64,000 nucleotides of DNA from Hydrogenophaga sp. GTDB taxonomy: Bacteria; Pseudomonadota; Gammaproteobacteria; Burkholderiales; Burkholderiaceae_C. The DNA lies in assembly GCF_025699295.1 (NCBI RefSeq), contig NZ_JAILWB010000009.1:124001-188000 (forward strand), in the 5' to 3' direction. The position numbers and the translations under genes were made by a program. The notes beneath the pieces are model-generated. The model was not told where the DNA came from and did not search any database. It saw only the letters and a list, made by a program, of their open reading frames with translations. Shown here piece by piece: positions 8,936 through 17,425 of the stretch. Each line of letters starts with the position of its first letter. The first letter of the stretch is position 1.

Positions 8936-10354
8936 GTGACCCTGTCGGTATTGAATTTCTTCAGCGACATCCGGATCCTGTCCGCGATCCTGATCGCCAT
9001 GCTGGGCATGACCTTCCTGATGCACGCGAGCGCGCGCTCCTGGCCGTACGTGAAATGGCTGGCGGGTTCGGCGCTGGTGTTCGGGTTCACCCAGGGCGCA
9101 CTGGTCCTGTCCGTGGCCATGGGCTGGCTCAGCGACCCCGCCGCGGGGCCGGTCGGCTCGATCCTGGGGCTGATCGCCATGGCGGCGGTGCTCGCGGGCC
9201 TGCAGGCCTGTTTCTCGCCCCGGGGAACTTCACCCACGCGCGTGTTCCTGGTGGTGCTGCTGGGCGCGCCGGTGCTGGTGGTCGCCATGAGCGCGTTGCT
9301 GCAGGGCTGGGACTTCGCGGGGCCGCTGACGATCGCGCTGATCTTCGTGATCGCTGCCGGCTGGCTGCTGTGGGTGTGGTGGCACGACCGCTGGAGCGGC
9401 CAGCTGGTGCTGGCGCTGCTGTTCCTCGGGCATCCCCTGTTGCTGGGCGTGGCCGTGACCACCGACATGAACCTGCTGAACTTCCGCCAGCTCACGCCGC
9501 TGCCGATCAGCATCATGTTCGTGTTCGTGATGACGCTGATCCTGCACCGCGATTCGCAGATCCTCGCGCGTGAGCTGCACGAGCGCGTGCGCGCCGAACA
9601 GGCCCTGCAGCGGCTGACCGATTCGCTGGAGGACATCGTGCGCAGCCGCACCCAGCAGCTGGAGGAAATCATCCGCGGCCTGCGCTCGTTTGCCGGCATG
9701 GTCTCGCACGACCTGAGCGGCCCCTTGCGCAACGCCGCCGGCCTGGCGGACGTGGCCCTGGAAGACTACCGTGCGGGCAACGCTGCCGGTGCCGAGCGCA
9801 GCCTGGAACTGATCCGCCGCGAAGCACTGCGGGCTTCGAACATGGTCAACGACCTGCTCAACCTGGCCAAGGTGGACCACGGCCCGCCCGAACTGGCGCC
9901 GGTGGACATGCAGGCCCTGGTGCAGGACTGCCTGCGTTCGCTGGCCCTGCAGTTCCCGAACGCACCCCAGGCCGTGCAGATGGAGGCCATGCCCGTGGTG
10001 CAGGCCGATGCCAGCCTGTTGCAGCACGTGGTGATGAACCTGCTGGGCAATGCGCTGAAATTCGGCGACGGCCACAGCGGCCTGCGCGTCACCCTTTGCG
10101 CGCTGCGCGATGGTGGCTTCTGGCGCTTCACCGTGTCGGACAACGGCCCCGGCTTCGATCCGGCCAAGGCTGGCGAGCTGTTCCAGCCCTTCTCGCGGCT
10201 GGACGAGCGCAAGGTGGGTGGCACCGGCCTGGGCCTCACGGTGGTCAAGCGCGCCGTCGAGCGGCACGGCGGCGCCGTGGGTGCGGCTTCGGCCCCCGGC
10301 GAGGGTGCCCGGTTCTGGTGGACCCTGCCGGCCGACGCTTCCCACCCTGGATGA
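8936..10354 (+). CDS. Orphan membrane sensor histidine kinase
   Basis: 472 residues. About seven hydrophobic segments occupy residues ~10-200 (7TM-type sensor with short loops). A coiled coil (ARELHERVRAEQALQRL) follows, then HisKA with His258 in MVSHDLSGPLRN, N-box NLLGNALKFG, G1 DNGPGF, a short F-box LFQPFSRL and G2 GTGLGLTV. This subfamily resembles phytochrome-type kinases that signal to single-domain receivers. The GTG start is chosen because the ORF begins there just before the first helix. No response regulator is adjacent. It is divergent from the F0 c-like gene with a dyad between them. The signal is unknown. Confidence 0.9.
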   Translation: MTLSVLNFFSDIRILSAILIAMLGMTFLMHASARSWPYVKWLAGSALVFGFTQGALVLSVAMGWLSDPAAGPVGSILGLIAMAAVLAGLQACFSPRGTSPTRVFLVVLLGAPVLVVAMSALLQGWDFAGPLTIALIFVIAAGWLLWVWWHDRWSGQLVLALLFLGHPLLLGVAVTTDMNLLNFRQLTPLPISIMFVFVMTLILHRDSQILARELHERVRAEQALQRLTDSLEDIVRSRTQQLEEIIRGLRSFAGMVSHDLSGPLRNAAGLADVALEDYRAGNAAGAERSLELIRREALRASNMVNDLLNLAKVDHGPPELAPVDMQALVQDCLRSLALQFPNAPQAVQMEAMPVVQADASLLQHVVMNLLGNALKFGDGHSGLRVTLCALRDGGFWRFTVSDNGPGFDPAKAGELFQPFSRLDERKVGGTGLGLTVVKRAVERHGGAVGAASAPGEGARFWWTLPADASHPG

Positions 10355-10459
10355 ACCCTTGAAACGATCAATCATCGATCGGCATCAGGTGAACATCGGC
10401 TGGTTCGCGGCACGCCCGCGAAGAGGCTGACCGACCGCGCGCCTACAGTACAGCCCACC

Positions 10460-11296
10460 ATGCACATCAACGGCCACACGGAACTCATTGCCCACATCGG
10501 CTACCCGACCCATACCTTCAAGTCGCCGATGATCTACAACCCGTATTTCGAGCAGACGGGGATCAACGCCGTGGTGGTGCCCTTCGGCTGCCGCGCGGAC
10601 GACTTTCCCGCGCTGCTGAAGTCGCTGTTCTCCCTGAGCAACATCCGGGGCGCGCTGATCACCATGCCGCACAAGGTGAGCACGGTAGCGCTGCTCGACG
10701 ACGTCACGCCGACGGTGAAGGTCGCGGGCGCCTGCAACGCGGTGCGGCGCGACGCCGATGGGCGACTCGTGGGCGACATGTTCGACGGCGCGGGATTCGT
10801 GCGCGGCGTGCAGCGCAAGGGCCTGGTGCTGCAGGGCGCGCGCGTGCTGGTGGTGGGTTGCGGCGGCGTGGGCAGCGCCATCGCGGCGTCGCTGGCCGGC
10901 GCCGGCATCGGCGCCATCGCGCTGTACGACGTGAATGCCCTCTCCGCGAAGGCCCTGGGCGAACGGTTGAATGCCAGCTACCCGGGCATCGAGGTGCGCA
11001 CCGGCAGCAACGACCCGGCGGGCTTCGACCTGGTCGTCAACGCCACGCCCATGGGCATGAACGAGGGCGACCCGCTGCCCATGGACGTCTCGCGGCTGCA
11101 GGCGCACACCCTCGTCGGCGAAGTGGTCATGCGCGCCGAGATGACGGCCTTCCTCAGTGCCGCGCAGGCGCGTGGCTGCCGCGTGCAGATCGGTTCGGAC
11201 ATGCTGTTCGAACAGATCCCGGCCTACCTGGAATACTTCGGCCTGCCAACGACCACCGCCGAGGTGCTGCGTTCGGCGGCGCGGCTGAGCTACTGA
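10460..11296 (+). CDS. Shikimate dehydrogenase-family oxidoreductase (AroE paralogue)
   Basis: 278 residues with an N-terminal substrate-binding domain and a C-terminal Rossmann domain (LVVGCGGVGSAIAASL). The catalytic Lys of MPHK and the Asp of the DG motif (MFDGAGF) are kept. Two substrate-contact motifs differ from true AroE: the usual HSxSP is replaced by HTFKSP and NTD by MFD, and GAVNT reads GACNA. It is therefore probably a paralogue acting on a related polyol acid or aromatic-pathway compound rather than the housekeeping AroE. It stands alone, convergent with the FAH-family gene 60 bases away. TACAGT at 10444-10449 may be its -10, only 10 bases before the ATG. Confidence 0.85.
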   Translation: MHINGHTELIAHIGYPTHTFKSPMIYNPYFEQTGINAVVVPFGCRADDFPALLKSLFSLSNIRGALITMPHKVSTVALLDDVTPTVKVAGACNAVRRDADGRLVGDMFDGAGFVRGVQRKGLVLQGARVLVVGCGGVGSAIAASLAGAGIGAIALYDVNALSAKALGERLNASYPGIEVRTGSNDPAGFDLVVNATPMGMNEGDPLPMDVSRLQAHTLVGEVVMRAEMTAFLSAAQARGCRVQIGSDMLFEQIPAYLEYFGLPTTTAEVLRSAARLSY

Positions 11297-11356
11297 GCTG
11301 GCGTGGCCGGATCAGGCCCGCGCCCAGCGCATCCACGGGGGCAATGACGACGATGT

Positions 11357-12277
11357 TCAGACCCCCTGCCGGTGCTGCAGGAAGCCGCGCGTGCCATGCG
11401 GCCCATGCTGCAGGTCGGGAAGCGGGTTTTCCTGGGCCCCCACGATCCGCTGTCTCTGGGATCCCAACGCAGGGCACCCCAGTTCCACGACATCGCCGAT
11501 CTGCAGAAACCGCGGCGGTTTCATGCCCATGCCCACGCCGCTCGGTGTGCCGGTGCTGATGAGGTCCCCGGGGCGCAGCGTCATCATCCGGCTGCAATAG
11601 CTGACCAGTTGCGCGCAGCTGAAGATCATGTCGCGGGTGTTGCCGGACTGCATGCGCTGACCATTGACCTTCAGCCAGAGATCCAGACCTTGCGGATCGC
11701 CGATCTCATCCGGCGTGACGAGGTAGGGCCCGACGGGGCCGAAGGTGTCGAAGCCCTTGCCCTTGCTCCATTGGCCACCGCTGCGTCCGATCTGAAAGCT
11801 CCGCTCGGACACGTCGTTGGTCAGGCAATAGCCGGCTACGTGCTCCAGGGCCTTGTGTTCGGGCACGTTGCGCGCCACCTTCCCGATGACCACGCCCAGT
11901 TCCACTTCCCAGTCCAGCTGGGTGGCTTCGATGGGCATCAGCGTGTCGTCGTTCGGGCCGCACACGCAACTGGTCCATTTGGCGAACATGATGGGTTCGC
12001 GCGGAATGGGCAGGCCCGCTTCAGCGGCATGGTCGTGGTAGTTCAGGCCGATGCCCAGGTAGGTGGGCATGCCGGTCCATGGCACGCCCAGGCGCGGCTG
12101 GCCCGGGACGGCCTGGAGCTGCGAGACGTCCAGCGCCTGCAGCGCGTGAAGGGCATCCGGCGCCAGAACCTCGGGCGTGATGTCGGAAATCAGTGGGGAC
12201 AGGTCGCGGATGACGCCCTGGGCATCCAGGATGCCCGGCCTTTCAGACCCGACGGGTCCATACCGCAGGAGTTTCAT
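11357..12277 (-). CDS. Fumarylacetoacetate hydrolase-family protein
   Basis: 306 residues. A short N-terminal domain precedes the FAH C-terminal domain with GIGLNYHDHA, the metal ligands Glu124 and Glu126 (DWEVELGVVIGK) and Asp155 (CLTNDVSER), and the terminal signature STGTPSGVGMG. The family hydrolyses, decarboxylates or hydrates 2-oxo acids with Mg2+/Mn2+. Start ATG 12277 has GAGG just upstream and follows the racemase-like gene by 34 bases. It is the last gene of the hydantoinase operon, so it probably handles a ring-opened oxo-acid product. The exact substrate cannot be read from sequence. Confidence 0.88.
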   Translation of the reverse strand: MKLLRYGPVGSERPGILDAQGVIRDLSPLISDITPEVLAPDALHALQALDVSQLQAVPGQPRLGVPWTGMPTYLGIGLNYHDHAAEAGLPIPREPIMFAKWTSCVCGPNDDTLMPIEATQLDWEVELGVVIGKVARNVPEHKALEHVAGYCLTNDVSERSFQIGRSGGQWSKGKGFDTFGPVGPYLVTPDEIGDPQGLDLWLKVNGQRMQSGNTRDMIFSCAQLVSYCSRMMTLRPGDLISTGTPSGVGMGMKPPRFLQIGDVVELGCPALGSQRQRIVGAQENPLPDLQHGPHGTRGFLQHRQGV

Positions 12278-12311
12278 GCCGTACCTCGCAGGGCGTCTCG
12301 CATGAGGCGCA

Positions 12312-13064
12312 TCAACGCTTGCGTTCCAGCAGACGCGCGATGGCCGGACTGAGCCCCTGGTGCGGCTTGATCGGAGGCGGCGAGAAACTTCCGCTGCGCG
12401 CGATCCCGGGCTGCAGCGCAATGAGCGACTCGGCATGGCGCACGGCGCTGGAGACCCCATCGACCGAGGGCACGGGCAACCGGCCCCGCAGCGACCGGGC
12501 CAGGCCTGCCAGCGGCGCGCCGGCCAGCACGATGACGTCGGCCCCGTCCTCGGCCACGCAGCGTTCCGCGAGCGCCACCAGCTTCTCGCCCTGATTGCCC
12601 TGCACGTTGCCGATGTCCTGCAGCGTCTCGTCCAGGCCGCGGATGCTGGCGAGTCGACCCTCGAGGCCACAGGACTGCACGGTTTCGCGGTACCAGGCGC
12701 GGATGCGCTGCGAAATGGCCACGATGGAGAAACGCTGCCCGAGCAGGCACGCACTGGCCAGCGCCGATTCGGTCAGGCCCGTCACCGGGCAGTCCAGCAC
12801 CTCGCGCAGCGCGGGCAGGCCCGGGTCGCCAAAGGCCGCCACCACCACGGCGTCGAAGCGCGCGTGGTGCTGGGCCACCAGCTCGGCGGTGGCGTACGCC
12901 CCGATCAGGGCCTCGAACCGGGTTTCGATGTAGGCCACGCCAAAGGGCGCGGTCAGAACCTCGATCTCGGTACCGGGGGACGCGCTGCGCTCGGCCTCGG
13001 CGCGGATCAGGTCCGAGACGCTCTGTGAGATGTTGGGGTTGACCAGCAGAATGCGTTTCATCAT
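12312..13064 (-). CDS. Asp/Glu/hydantoin racemase-family protein lacking both catalytic cysteines
   Basis: 250 residues of the hydantoin/allantoin racemase family: N-terminal ILLVNPNIS, central FGDPGLPALRE, and C-terminal VPSVDGVSSAVRHAE. In true racemases one cysteine lies in the ACFGDPG segment and the other in LGCAGMA; here these read AAFGDPG and LAGAPLA, so both thiol acid/base residues are missing. Cysteines elsewhere (DCPVTG, SACLLG) are not in those positions. A two-base racemisation is therefore unlikely; a lyase, isomerase or binding role is possible. Its ATG overlaps the DctM stop (13061-13064). Confidence 0.85.
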   Translation of the reverse strand: MMKRILLVNPNISQSVSDLIRAEAERSASPGTEIEVLTAPFGVAYIETRFEALIGAYATAELVAQHHARFDAVVVAAFGDPGLPALREVLDCPVTGLTESALASACLLGQRFSIVAISQRIRAWYRETVQSCGLEGRLASIRGLDETLQDIGNVQGNQGEKLVALAERCVAEDGADVIVLAGAPLAGLARSLRGRLPVPSVDGVSSAVRHAESLIALQPGIARSGSFSPPPIKPHQGLSPAIARLLERKR

Positions 13065-14356
13065 TTCAGCAGATTGGGAAGCGTCATCGCGACGGCGGGA
13101 ACGAAGGTGGTCAGCAGCACGACCACGATCTCGCACAGAACGAAAGGAATGGCCCATTTCGCCGCCTTGGCGAACGATACATTGCCCATCTGCGCGGCCA
13201 GGAACAGGCCCACGCCCACGGGTGGCGTGAGGTGCGCCAGCGAGAGGTTGACCGTCATGGCCGCGCCGAACTGGATCAGATCCATGTCGATCGCCATCAG
13301 CGTCGGTTTGAAGAGCGGGACGAGCAGGTACATCGCCGCGATGGGTTCGAGGAACATGCCCGAGAGGAAGATGATGAACTGCATCACCAGCAGGATCACG
13401 ACCCGGCTGCCACCGCTCACGGCGTGCAGCATCTGGTCGAGCAACTGGGCCACGCCCTGCGTCTGCAGCACCCAGGCGAACACCGCCGACATCGCGATCA
13501 TCATGCCGATCACGCCAATCGTCTTGCCGGACTGGTAGAACACTTCGGGCATGTCCTGCCAGCGGATCTGGTGGTACACCAGTCGGTCCACGATGATGAT
13601 GTAGACGACGGCCACGGCGGCTGCTTCCGTGGCGGTGAAGACGCCGGAGTAGATGCCGCCGAGGATGATCACCGGCGCCATGAGCCCCCAGAAGGCCTCG
13701 CGCAGGGCCTTGAAGAAGATCGGCCACGAGCGCTCGATATCGGCGGGTCGGTAGCCCTTCACGACGGACACGATGACCGTGTAGCCCCCCAGCATGACGA
13801 GCATGAGCAGGCCGGGCATGACACCGGCGGCGAACAGCTTGGGGATGGAGGTCTCCGTGATCACGCCATAGATGATGAAGCTGATCGAAGGCGGAATCAC
13901 CACGCCGAAGGTGCAACCCGCCGCCACCACGGCCACGGCGAAGGCGCGTGGGTAGCCCGAGTTCGCCATGGCGCCGATGAGGAAACTCAGCGCGGCCACG
14001 GTGGCGATGTTGGAGCCGCTCATGGAGCCCAGCACGCAGCCCGTGACCAGCGTGGTCAGGGCCAGGCCACCGGGCATGCGGCCGAAGACGATTTCGGTCA
14101 GGCTCACCAGCCGGGCAGCCACGCCGGTGCGCGTCATCAGGTTGCCGGCAATGATGAAGAGCGGTGTGGCCAGCAGCGTGAACGAGTCGAGTGAACTCGA
14201 CACCACGAAGGGCATCATGCTCAGCGGCGCGGCTTCCAGCACCACCATGGTGAACAGGGTAGCCCCGCCCAGGGCCACGAACACCGGCGCGTTGAGCGCG
14301 AGCAGTCCGAAGAAGACGAAGAAGCCGATGACGGCCGGGTTGCTCAGGAGTTCCAT
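13061..14356 (-). CDS. TRAP transporter large permease DctM-type
   Basis: 431 residues, almost wholly hydrophobic with about 12 membrane segments, of the DctM/SiaM ion-transporter superfamily. It carries typical family motifs such as GSMSGSNIATVA, PPSI and GMFLEPIAA. It is the ion-coupled translocation subunit of a tripartite ATP-independent periplasmic transporter. The ORF continues upstream, but ATG 14356 aligns with the usual start just before the first helix. DctQ and DctP follow upstream in the expected order on the minus strand. Cargo is presumably the hydantoin- or ureide-like compound, or its ring-opened acid, handled by the flanking enzymes. Confidence 0.93.
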   Translation of the reverse strand: MELLSNPAVIGFFVFFGLLALNAPVFVALGGATLFTMVVLEAAPLSMMPFVVSSSLDSFTLLATPLFIIAGNLMTRTGVAARLVSLTEIVFGRMPGGLALTTLVTGCVLGSMSGSNIATVAALSFLIGAMANSGYPRAFAVAVVAAGCTFGVVIPPSISFIIYGVITETSIPKLFAAGVMPGLLMLVMLGGYTVIVSVVKGYRPADIERSWPIFFKALREAFWGLMAPVIILGGIYSGVFTATEAAAVAVVYIIIVDRLVYHQIRWQDMPEVFYQSGKTIGVIGMMIAMSAVFAWVLQTQGVAQLLDQMLHAVSGGSRVVILLVMQFIIFLSGMFLEPIAAMYLLVPLFKPTLMAIDMDLIQFGAAMTVNLSLAHLTPPVGVGLFLAAQMGNVSFAKAAKWAIPFVLCEIVVVLLTTFVPAVAMTLPNLLK

Positions 14357-14390
14357 GTCGCGTGTCCTTGGTCTGTGCGGTCGTGCGCGT

Positions 14391-14918
14391 TCACTCGGCG
14401 ACGGCGTTGCGCGGGTGGTAGGCACCCGCCTTGAACCCCTGCGCCGTGCGCAGGATGGCCAGCAGGTAGGCCACCAGGGCGATGCCATTGATCACCCAGA
14501 CCGGTATGCCCGACGCCAGACTCGTCTGCCCGCTCTCCAGCCCCTGCCGGGTGGAGCCCAGGCTTTGCCACGCCAGCACCACGAGCACGGTGATCACCAG
14601 CACCGTGACCAGCACCTCCACGAAGCGCTGCCCACCCGGAGGGAACTTGTGCACCAGCAGCGGGATGCCGCCGTGCTGGTTGTTGCGGCAGCCCGCCGCC
14701 GCCCCCACCAGCGCGGCCCAGAGGAACAGGTAACGGGCCAGCTCCTCGGACCAGGCCATGGGCTGCGAGAACACGAAGCGCGAGAGCACCCCCGCGAAGA
14801 CGAGCACGACGATGCCGGCACAGGCCAGGGCGATGAACCAGAACTCGGCGCGGTCCAGCCAGCGCCCGGCGCGGGACCAGGGCCCGGTGGATGTGTCCGT
14901 CGTGGGGGTGGTGCTCAT
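14391..14918 (-). CDS. TRAP transporter small permease DctQ-type
   Basis: 175 residues with four predicted membrane helices (near residues 27-50, 60-80, 100-120 and 140-160) and the family signature around WSEELARYLFLWAALVGAA. It is the small subunit that pairs with DctM in the inner membrane. It is located between the receptor gene and the DctM gene with short gaps, in the same operon. Confidence 0.9.
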   Translation of the reverse strand: MSTTPTTDTSTGPWSRAGRWLDRAEFWFIALACAGIVVLVFAGVLSRFVFSQPMAWSEELARYLFLWAALVGAAAGCRNNQHGGIPLLVHKFPPGGQRFVEVLVTVLVITVLVVLAWQSLGSTRQGLESGQTSLASGIPVWVINGIALVAYLLAILRTAQGFKAGAYHPRNAVAE

Positions 14919-14945
14919 GGTGGCGACTCCAGGGTGGTGCGGGTC

Positions 14946-15947
14946 TCAGGGCTTGCGCACGCGCGCGACTTCCGATTCGACGGTCTTCATGAGGTCCTCG
15001 CCGATCTGCTTGCGAAAGCCCGGCATCACGGGATCCAGCTTGGCCTTGAAGGCGTTGAGCTCGGCGGTGGTGGGGGTGTACACGTTCACACCGGCGGCCT
15101 CCATCTTCTTCACCAGGTCAGCCTCCTCGTCATCGGCCACCTTGCGCTGGTGGGCCATGGCTTCGGTGGCGGCCTTGCGCACCAGGGCCTTGTCGGCGTC
15201 GGAGAGCTTGGACCAGAATGTGTTGCTGGCGATGAAGCCCACGGCTTCGAACGAGAAGTTCACCACCGAGATGTTCTTGCTCACCTCGTAGAAGCGCGAC
15301 GAGTAGATGAGCGGAATGGGCGAGATGCCGCCATCGATGGCGCCGGCCTGGAGCGCGGAGAACACTTCGGCGAAGTTCATGGCCACCGGGTTGGCGCCAA
15401 TGGCCTTCCAGGAATCGAGGTAGAGGTTGAGGCCGGGCGTGCGGATCTTGACGCCCTTGAGGTCGTCCGGTGCCTTCATGGGGCCCTTGTTGGTGTAGAG
15501 CTGGAAGAAGCTGCCCGAGCCCCAGCCCAGGGCGTGCAGGTTGCGCGACTGCAGGTGCTTGTTGAGCCGTTCTCCGATGGCGCCGTCCATCACCGCCATG
15601 GCGGTCTTCGAATCGGGGAACACCCAGGGCACGGACATCACCATGAAGTCGGGGTGCAGTTGCGCGAGCCAGGGCGTGGTCTTCATGATGATTTCCACGG
15701 CACCGGCCTGGGCCATTTCGAGCTCGACGCGGTCGTTGCGACCGGAGAGCACGCCATTGGCGTGGATCTCGACCTGGTGGCGTCCGCCGCTTTCCTTTTC
15801 GACGATCTCCTTGAAGCGTTTGGCGCCCACGACCCAGTTGGACGTGTCGGCGACGTTGGTGGCGATCTTGATCTTCGCGGCCATGGCCGGCAGGGCCAGC
15901 AGCGTGGACAGGCCGGCGACGGCGAGCATTCGAGTCAGTTGGGACAT
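14946..15947 (-). CDS. TRAP transporter solute receptor DctP-type
   Basis: 333 residues. The signal peptide MSQLTRMLAVAGLSTLLALP ends at Ala-Met-Ala. The mature part starts KIKIATNVADTSNW, typical of DctP (TAXI-independent) receptors, with the conserved carboxylate-binding Arg region around VKIRTPGLNLYLDSWKAIGANPV. ATG 15947 has AGGAG upstream. It binds the substrate in the periplasm and hands it to the DctQM permease. The Arg implies a carboxylate-bearing ligand, for example an N-carbamoyl acid, amide acid or oxo acid. Confidence 0.93.
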   Translation of the reverse strand: MSQLTRMLAVAGLSTLLALPAMAAKIKIATNVADTSNWVVGAKRFKEIVEKESGGRHQVEIHANGVLSGRNDRVELEMAQAGAVEIIMKTTPWLAQLHPDFMVMSVPWVFPDSKTAMAVMDGAIGERLNKHLQSRNLHALGWGSGSFFQLYTNKGPMKAPDDLKGVKIRTPGLNLYLDSWKAIGANPVAMNFAEVFSALQAGAIDGGISPIPLIYSSRFYEVSKNISVVNFSFEAVGFIASNTFWSKLSDADKALVRKAATEAMAHQRKVADDEEADLVKKMEAAGVNVYTPTTAELNAFKAKLDPVMPGFRKQIGEDLMKTVESEVARVRKP

Positions 15948-15985
15948 GGCGATTTCTCCTTCGGTGGAAGCGGTGGAAGACTGGC

Positions 15986-17425
15986 TCAGGCCAGGGAGGG
16001 TGGGAACGGAACGGGTTGGCGAAAACGCGCCGGTGCGGCGCTCTGAAGGTGCCACGCGGCACGAAGCACGGTGGCGTCCTGGCCGCGGGACGCCACCAGC
16101 TGGGCGCCGATGGGAAGGCCCTGGCGGTCCAGCGCGATCGGCACCGAGCAGGCCGGTGCGTACACGTGGTTGAAGACCGGCGTGAACGCGGCGTGCGCGC
16201 GCGGCGAGACGGCCTGCCCCGCGATGGTCCGGGGGCCGAGGTCCTGCAGCGGCCAGGCCACGCAGGGCGTGGTGGGGGTGAGCAGCAGAGCGAAGTGGTT
16301 GAAGAAGTCGGCCAGGCTGCGGTACAGGGCTTCGCGGTGCAGCAGCGCGCTGGCCACGTCCGCGCCGCGCAGGGTCAGCCCGCGTTCGATCTGCGCGCCG
16401 ATGTCGGGGTCGAACAGGGCGGGGTTCTGCAGGAAGGCTTCACCGTGGATGGCCGCCAGCCCGCTGAACTGCAGCGGCATCAGGGCGTCTTCGCTCGTGC
16501 CCTGTGGCCACTGCGGATCGGTCTCGATCACATCGGCGCCCGCATTGCGCAGCCAGGCCGCGGCCTGGGCGGTGGCCGCCGCCACGTCGGGGTCCACCAC
16601 CACGTCAAACCCCAGGCGCGGGCTGAACGCGACCCGCAGGCCCTTGAGGGTGTTCTGCAGGTGTGCGGCGGTGGGAAGCTGGGGCGCACCTGCCACGCAC
16701 AACGGGTCGCGCGGGTCCCCGCCTGCCACGGTGTCGAACAGGGCGGCCACGTCTTCCACCGTGCGCGCCATCAGGCCCACCACGCTGTTGCCGAACACGG
16801 GTTCGGCGAACCCGACGGGGTGGGCGATCGCGCCCGCGCTCGGCTTGAAGCCCACCACACCGGTGTGCGCCGCCGGCCGGCGCGTGGAGCCGCCGCCATC
16901 GGTGCACAGGGCGAGATGCCCCATGCCCGCGGCCACGGCCGCGGCCGCGCCACCGGACGATCCGCCGGGCGTGCGTGTGAGGTCCCACGGGTTGCGGGTG
17001 GCACCGTGGACCAGGTTCGTGGTGTTGCCCTTGCAGGCGAATTCCGAACAGTTGCTGCCGCCCAGCGCCACGCCACGGGCAGCTTGCAGGCGCTCCACGG
17101 CCAGGGCGCTGGCCGGTGCGACGAAGTCGGCAAACAGGCGCGAACCCTGGCTGGCCGGGCGTCCCTGAACCCAGAGGTTGTCCTTCACGGAGAAGGTGGC
17201 GCCGCGCAGCAGCGCGCCGGTGGGCGCGGTGTCGTCCGGCCCGTTGCGATCAACGGCATCCGCGTCGGCCAGCACCCGCTGCGGATCGACGTGGATCAGG
17301 GCGTTGAGTGCCGGGTTGCAGCGCTCGATGTGATCCAGCGTGGCCTGCGCCACTTCACGGGCACTGACCTGGCGCGAACGCACCAGCGCGGCCACCTCGA
17401 GCGCGGACGCTTCGATCAGATTCAT
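15986..17425 (-). CDS. Amidase-signature family amidohydrolase
   Basis: 479 residues with the complete Ser-cisSer-Lys triad: Lys81 (FSVKDN), Ser156 (TPGGSSGG) and nucleophile Ser180 (CTDGGGSTR), the same 24-residue spacing between the serines as in fatty-acid amide hydrolase. Hydrolyses an amide bond through an acyl-enzyme. Its ATG overlaps the dihydropyrimidinase stop as ATGA (17422-17425). In hydantoin or pyrimidine degradation the ring-opened carbamoyl product is usually cleaved by a metal-dependent carbamoylase; no such gene is present, so this serine amidase is the natural candidate for the second step. Confidence 0.92.
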   Translation of the reverse strand: MNLIEASALEVAALVRSRQVSAREVAQATLDHIERCNPALNALIHVDPQRVLADADAVDRNGPDDTAPTGALLRGATFSVKDNLWVQGRPASQGSRLFADFVAPASALAVERLQAARGVALGGSNCSEFACKGNTTNLVHGATRNPWDLTRTPGGSSGGAAAAVAAGMGHLALCTDGGGSTRRPAAHTGVVGFKPSAGAIAHPVGFAEPVFGNSVVGLMARTVEDVAALFDTVAGGDPRDPLCVAGAPQLPTAAHLQNTLKGLRVAFSPRLGFDVVVDPDVAAATAQAAAWLRNAGADVIETDPQWPQGTSEDALMPLQFSGLAAIHGEAFLQNPALFDPDIGAQIERGLTLRGADVASALLHREALYRSLADFFNHFALLLTPTTPCVAWPLQDLGPRTIAGQAVSPRAHAAFTPVFNHVYAPACSVPIALDRQGLPIGAQLVASRGQDATVLRAAWHLQSAAPARFRQPVPFPPSLA

